Assembly: GCA_016584305.1 (NCBI GenBank)
Contig: JACEEZ010020246.1
Span: 5,001-69,000 of the forward strand
Length of the DNA: 64,000 nucleotides
Source: Chionoecetes opilio
Lineage: Eukaryota; Arthropoda; Malacostraca; Decapoda; Majidae
Direction: 5' to 3'
The notes below the pieces were generated by a model, which worked only from the letters and a program-made list of their open reading frames with translations, made no database searches and was not told the DNA's origin. The position numbers were made by a program, and so were the translations under genes. Of this stretch, positions 60,505-64,000 are shown in pieces. Numbering within the stretch: position 1 is the stretch's first letter; each line of letters begins with the position of its first letter.

Positions 60505-61854
60505 CACTGGGGAACAAATTTTTGTTGAGTTAGGTCTGACACTTGTTATTAAGTAATTTTTGGGTGCTGAATCCAAAACTGATCTCAGTTTTTCTCTATC
60601 ACGTCAAGTTTTTGAACTGTAGGATTTTCGTTTACTTAAAAAATATGAAAAATACTGTACATAACAGTAACAATGCTTATTTTATAAAAAGTTGCAAATG
60701 TTAACATACAATGAAAAATTAAAGAAATAGGCATGAATAGAATGTTTATTTAACATTATCATGTTTTTAGAAAGGATAAGGCTATAATTGTGTGCAGGTT
60801 AAGGTAAAAATTTACGTTTGTAGCTTTGTCTGGAGTGTTCAACTTGAGGACTATCGCGTTTGATGCTCCAACAATAGTCAGCCATCATATGCACATCCCA
60901 TCTACCCTGGTAACGTTCTTCCATAACCTTCAAATCTTGGTGAAATCGTTCACCTTGCTCGTCGCTAGCAGCACCAAGATTTTCCGGAAAGTTGGCAAGA
61001 TGGCTATGCAAAAAATGTACTTTAATACTCATGTTGCAACCAAGCGCTTTGTAGCTCTCCAATAGTTTCTGAACAATTTCTGTGTAATTACTTGCACGTG
61101 TATTTCCAAGAAAGTTCTTGACGACGTCTTTGAATGATAGCCAAGCATTCTTTTCAAGGTCTGACATAGTACCGTTGAAATGTTCATCTTTGATGAGCTG
61201 TCGAATTTGTGGACCATCAAACACACCGGCCTTGATTTTTTCAATTGACAGTCCAGGAAATGCCAAGATGATGTACTTCAAACAGTCGCCATCAGTTGAC
61301 AATGCTTTTACAAATTGTTTCATGAGACCTAGTTTTATGTGCAGAGGTGGGAATATTATTTTCTTCCTGTCAACAAGTGGCTCATGTACAATGTTAGGAT
61401 CTCCAGGTTTAAGATCAGATCTCGGAGGCCAATTCGTCTGAACCCAATGCTTCTCTCGAGCTCTGCTATCCCACATACAGAGAAAGCAGGGATACTTTGT
61501 GTATCCACGTTGTTGACCAAGAAGGAAGGACACCATTTTAAAGTCAACACAGATGATCCAATTGTGTTTGTCATATTGCAATAACTCAATGACTCTCTTT
61601 ACATCTCCATATTCTTCACGAAGACAGACCGAATGCCCAATAGGGACTGCGCCAAACAAATTGCCAAAACAAAAAAAGTTTTACTACAGCTCACAAGTGG
61701 AATTTTGCTTATCTGGAGGGTAAGCTGTGGAGAAAAAACTTGACGTGCTAGAAAAAAACTGACTACAGATTTGGAATCAGCATGCCAATTTTAGTCTAAA
61801 TAAGCTCAAAAATCTAACTCAACAATTTTTTTTTCTTCAAATTGTTCCCCAGTG
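60505..61854 (-). mobile_element. 1.35 kb TIR element with TAA target duplication
   Basis: The ends are CACTGGGGAACAA and its inverse, with GTTGAGTTAG just inside each. TAA borders both sides (60502-60504 and 61855-61857), a perfect 3-bp target duplication. It carries one minus-strand protein of an unnamed transposon-associated family. At 1.35 kb it looks internally deleted. The superfamily is not assigned. Confidence 0.8.
60799..61659 (-). CDS. Unclassified transposon protein, C-terminal part
   Basis: 286 residues, frame intact. Visible motifs are DFKMVSFLLGQQRGYTKYPC followed by FLCMWDSR (CxxC), PPLHIKLGLMKQFVKAL, KAGVFDGPQIRQL, and SDEQGERFHQDLKVMEERYQ. Similar proteins, longer at the N-terminus, are numerous in arthropod and cnidarian genomes and I recognise the pattern, but I cannot give a family name. 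The D, H, E spacing suggests an RNase H-like fold, which is inference. Located inside the CACTGGGG element, so it is probably that element's transposase remnant. Confidence 0.65.
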   Translation of the reverse strand: MFGAVPIGHSVCLREEYGDVKRVIELLQYDKHNWIICVDFKMVSFLLGQQRGYTKYPCFLCMWDSRAREKHWVQTNWPPRSDLKPGDPNIVHEPLVDRKKIIFPPLHIKLGLMKQFVKALSTDGDCLKYIILAFPGLSIEKIKAGVFDGPQIRQLIKDEHFNGTMSDLEKNAWLSFKDVVKNFLGNTRASNYTEIVQKLLESYKALGCNMSIKVHFLHSHLANFPENLGAASDEQGERFHQDLKVMEERYQGRWDVHMMADYCWSIKRDSPQVEHSRQSYKRKFLP

Positions 61855-61857
61855 TAA

Positions 61858-64000
61858 TCTTCACCAACAAAATCCTACTCCACCTCAACACAACCTGTTC
61901 CCCAAGCCATACTCTCTCTCTCTGGCCCGCACGCCAAAGCCACCTGGCGGTAGCTGGTTACATAATTTCATTCCACCATTAATTAAACAATCGACCGATT
62001 TTTTAAACGTGTACTAGGGAGAGCCTAAAGTGGAACTTCCATGTTAGACGCAAGTGGTTCCAAACTCAAGAACGCGGTTTTTAACACCAACACCAAGAGC
62101 TAACATGAGCTTAGTTTGAACCACGGCTAAAACCACTCTGCGCCTGGGTAGGAACTTGGCAAACCTGAACCAGAAAGATATTTTGCTGGTTGGGGAGACT
62201 ACAGTGGAGCAGATATTTGACTCCGCGCTCTGCTCCCGAGATCAACAAAACACACCATACCACGCAACCTGGGAAAAAAAATTCGGTTGGTGTTCGGCGA
62301 GAATTCAAATCGGCGACATTAATGACACTGACATTGACAATTAAATGTCACTTAAAGCTTCCTCTCACGTACTTGACGAAAACGTCGGTGTTATATACAC
62401 TGACATTAATTAACAGATCTTTAGTTTCATACGATGGACATTTTTATATTATTATTACCTTTAAGCTTTGAAGAAATTATAGTAAGTTAGTAAAAGCGGA
62501 ATATTGACACTTATAAGTTTCTGTATTTCGTCAGCCTTTCCTTGTAAAGCGTGTCTATCCTCGGTATTATAAATATTGTTAACATTATTACTAGTGGGTT
62601 TTTTTTATCAACAATACTGCCAAGGCCACCAATAGCAGTATGTCTCGTAGTACTAACAATAATATCTTATAATATTTTTAGGTTTTAATATATCCATTAT
62701 TGTTTTTCTAATTGATATTTCTGTTTGGATGATATTCGATTAAACTATCCCTATTTAAATGCTGATTTTATGGAATTGCTAATACTTCCTCCACATAGTA
62801 GCACTAACAGTTATAGTAGTAAATTAGTAGTTGTAGTAGTTATTGTTATTGTTAATATCATTTCTTCTATTGATGTAATTGTATATGAATTGAATTTTTT
62901 GGAGATAGGCATGTTGTCAATGTTTGCCTTTGAAATTTCAAGCAGAAGCCAACGGCACATAAGGTAGGAAGATACATAAAATAGGAAGGACAAAAGTTCA
63001 CTGACGTTATTCGTAGGTTGGGATGGGTTGCGATGTAGGAAGGAAAGGAATAGGCTGGGAACGCGAGGGCAACTATTTTAACATTCTGTTTCTGTCTGTT
63101 ATACACGAACTGGCATTAAGCAGGCTTTTCGGTTCCAAGTACTAACAGCCTATCGCAAAAGGCTGCTATCATGCTGCTTCGCCTTATAAGGCATTCAGGA
63201 CCTCTTCATTGTTATTCATGTGAAGTTTAACAAGTTATTACGGAAACTCAAACTTGTAAAAAAATATATATGTTGTGTGGTGTAGGTCGTAAATTTTATT
63301 CTTTACATTGAGGTCTTCTGAAGAAAGATGTTAGAGGCGAAAGTTGGTTGCTTACACTATGACAGGGATCACAAACCACATACCATAAACCACAAACCAG
63401 AATTCACTCCTAAGAGCCCCAGTGATGCTAGGTGAAGTGTAAGCGTCCAATGTCTAGTGTGTGATTGAAGTAGATTGTCGCTTGCGAACACGAGATGTAC
63501 ATGGATATAGGCCCAATAGAGGCTAAGAATTCGTGTGCAACGTTCGAACCCCAGTAGATGCCTGAGTTTTATTGTTGCCTGGTGACAATTTGTATTGTCA
63601 ATAAACTTGTTGATGTTACGAATGATTTGTCAGGATAGGATCCAAGTATTTTATCCCGAAAACACGGTAACCAGGAGATAAGATCGCATCGCAATTGGAG
63701 AGTTTTATTAATATAAAGAAATACAAATAAAAAGTAAGTTAAGGTACATAATTTTTTTTTTTTTACTAACATCATCATCATTATTATGGATAATCAGAAT
63801 ACCTGTAAATATATGCTAGGTGTATTTAAAGTTGAAAGTCAACTGGCAGATTTTGACATATTCGAATGACTGTTATATTTCACTATTACTCTTCAAACCC
63901 AAATACTGTGGATATAAAAACAAATAATTTGTCTACTACAAGAGTGTTGTTAAAGTTACTTTAGTTGGTATGAAGAGTCAAGAGCCAAGGCGTCTTCAGG
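61858..64000. other. Non-coding right end, no gene seen
   Basis: Short open frames here have no similarity I recognise. A GGCGAGAATTC/ATCGGCGACA fragment at 62296-62320 relates to the element at 39905-40158. AT-rich sequence dominates from 62450 onward. A B-box-like GTTCGAACCCC at 63543 is not supported as a tRNA. Confidence 0.4.

Noticed and set aside
63500..63570. Possible tRNA or SINE promoter (GTTCGAACCCC)
   Set aside because: A B-box match exists but no convincing A box or cloverleaf could be formed by eye.

Overview
The window looks like a repeat-rich arthropod genome, most likely a decapod crustacean. Dense long dinucleotide and trinucleotide microsatellites, TTAGG/CCTAA-rich elements, spliceosomal introns and a single conserved animal receptor gene support this; the species cannot be named from the sequence. 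Two single N characters (26229 and 45235) mark assembly joins. The first lies beside a poorly polished G/C-homopolymer stretch. The second sits exactly at the junction of a near-identical 3.36 kb direct duplication, which is probably an unmerged contig overlap.

Left part (1-28000): mostly microsatellites, minisatellites and small inverted-repeat elements around one host gene. On the minus strand, 13542-14771 is the terminal exon of a muscarinic acetylcholine receptor (type A-like), and 16785-16920 is a phase-compatible upstream exon. The exons for TM1-TM5 were not found here. Small mobile elements include a TTAA-flanked element family (2285, 4219, 10230, and a split copy at 38864/39576), an element at 9827-10116 with a perfect 8-bp target duplication, and a Tigger-like element at 21881-22434. 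A short THAP-type zinc-finger first exon lies at 27530-27630 on the minus strand.

Middle (28000-41860): a BED-finger hAT transposase gene of the SCAND3/ZBED5 kind is interrupted by a 3.3 kb TIR element (29310-32632) carrying its own decayed transposase-like gene. Then come a 2.6 kb TIR element (35950-38538) that itself contains a foldback element, a 52-bp minisatellite lodged in a small transposon, and a large TTAA-flanked foldback (40929-41857).

Right part (41870-64000): the duplicated block leads into a Mutator-like element (48280-52452) with ~385-bp terminal inverted repeats. Its gene set reads CG-1-like domain, MULE transposase, SWIM finger, Ulp1/C48 protease and PHD finger, but is broken by one stop and one frameshift. 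Several foldback elements with TTAGG-like cores follow. A PIF/Harbinger element (MADF gene at 54.5-55.7 kb, HARBI1-like transposase at 59.2-60.1 kb) is split by a 2.9 kb TIR element (55805-58745). That element encodes a FEN1/XPG-like nuclease fused to a TSO1-like CXC domain, with no recognisable DDE transposase, and is the most unusual object in the window. A further 1.35 kb TIR element with a perfect TAA target duplication (60505-61854) carries part of an unclassified conserved protein.

Apart from the receptor (and possibly the THAP exon), every recognisable protein here belongs to a DNA transposon. No reverse transcriptase, rRNA gene, convincing tRNA gene or CRISPR array was seen.
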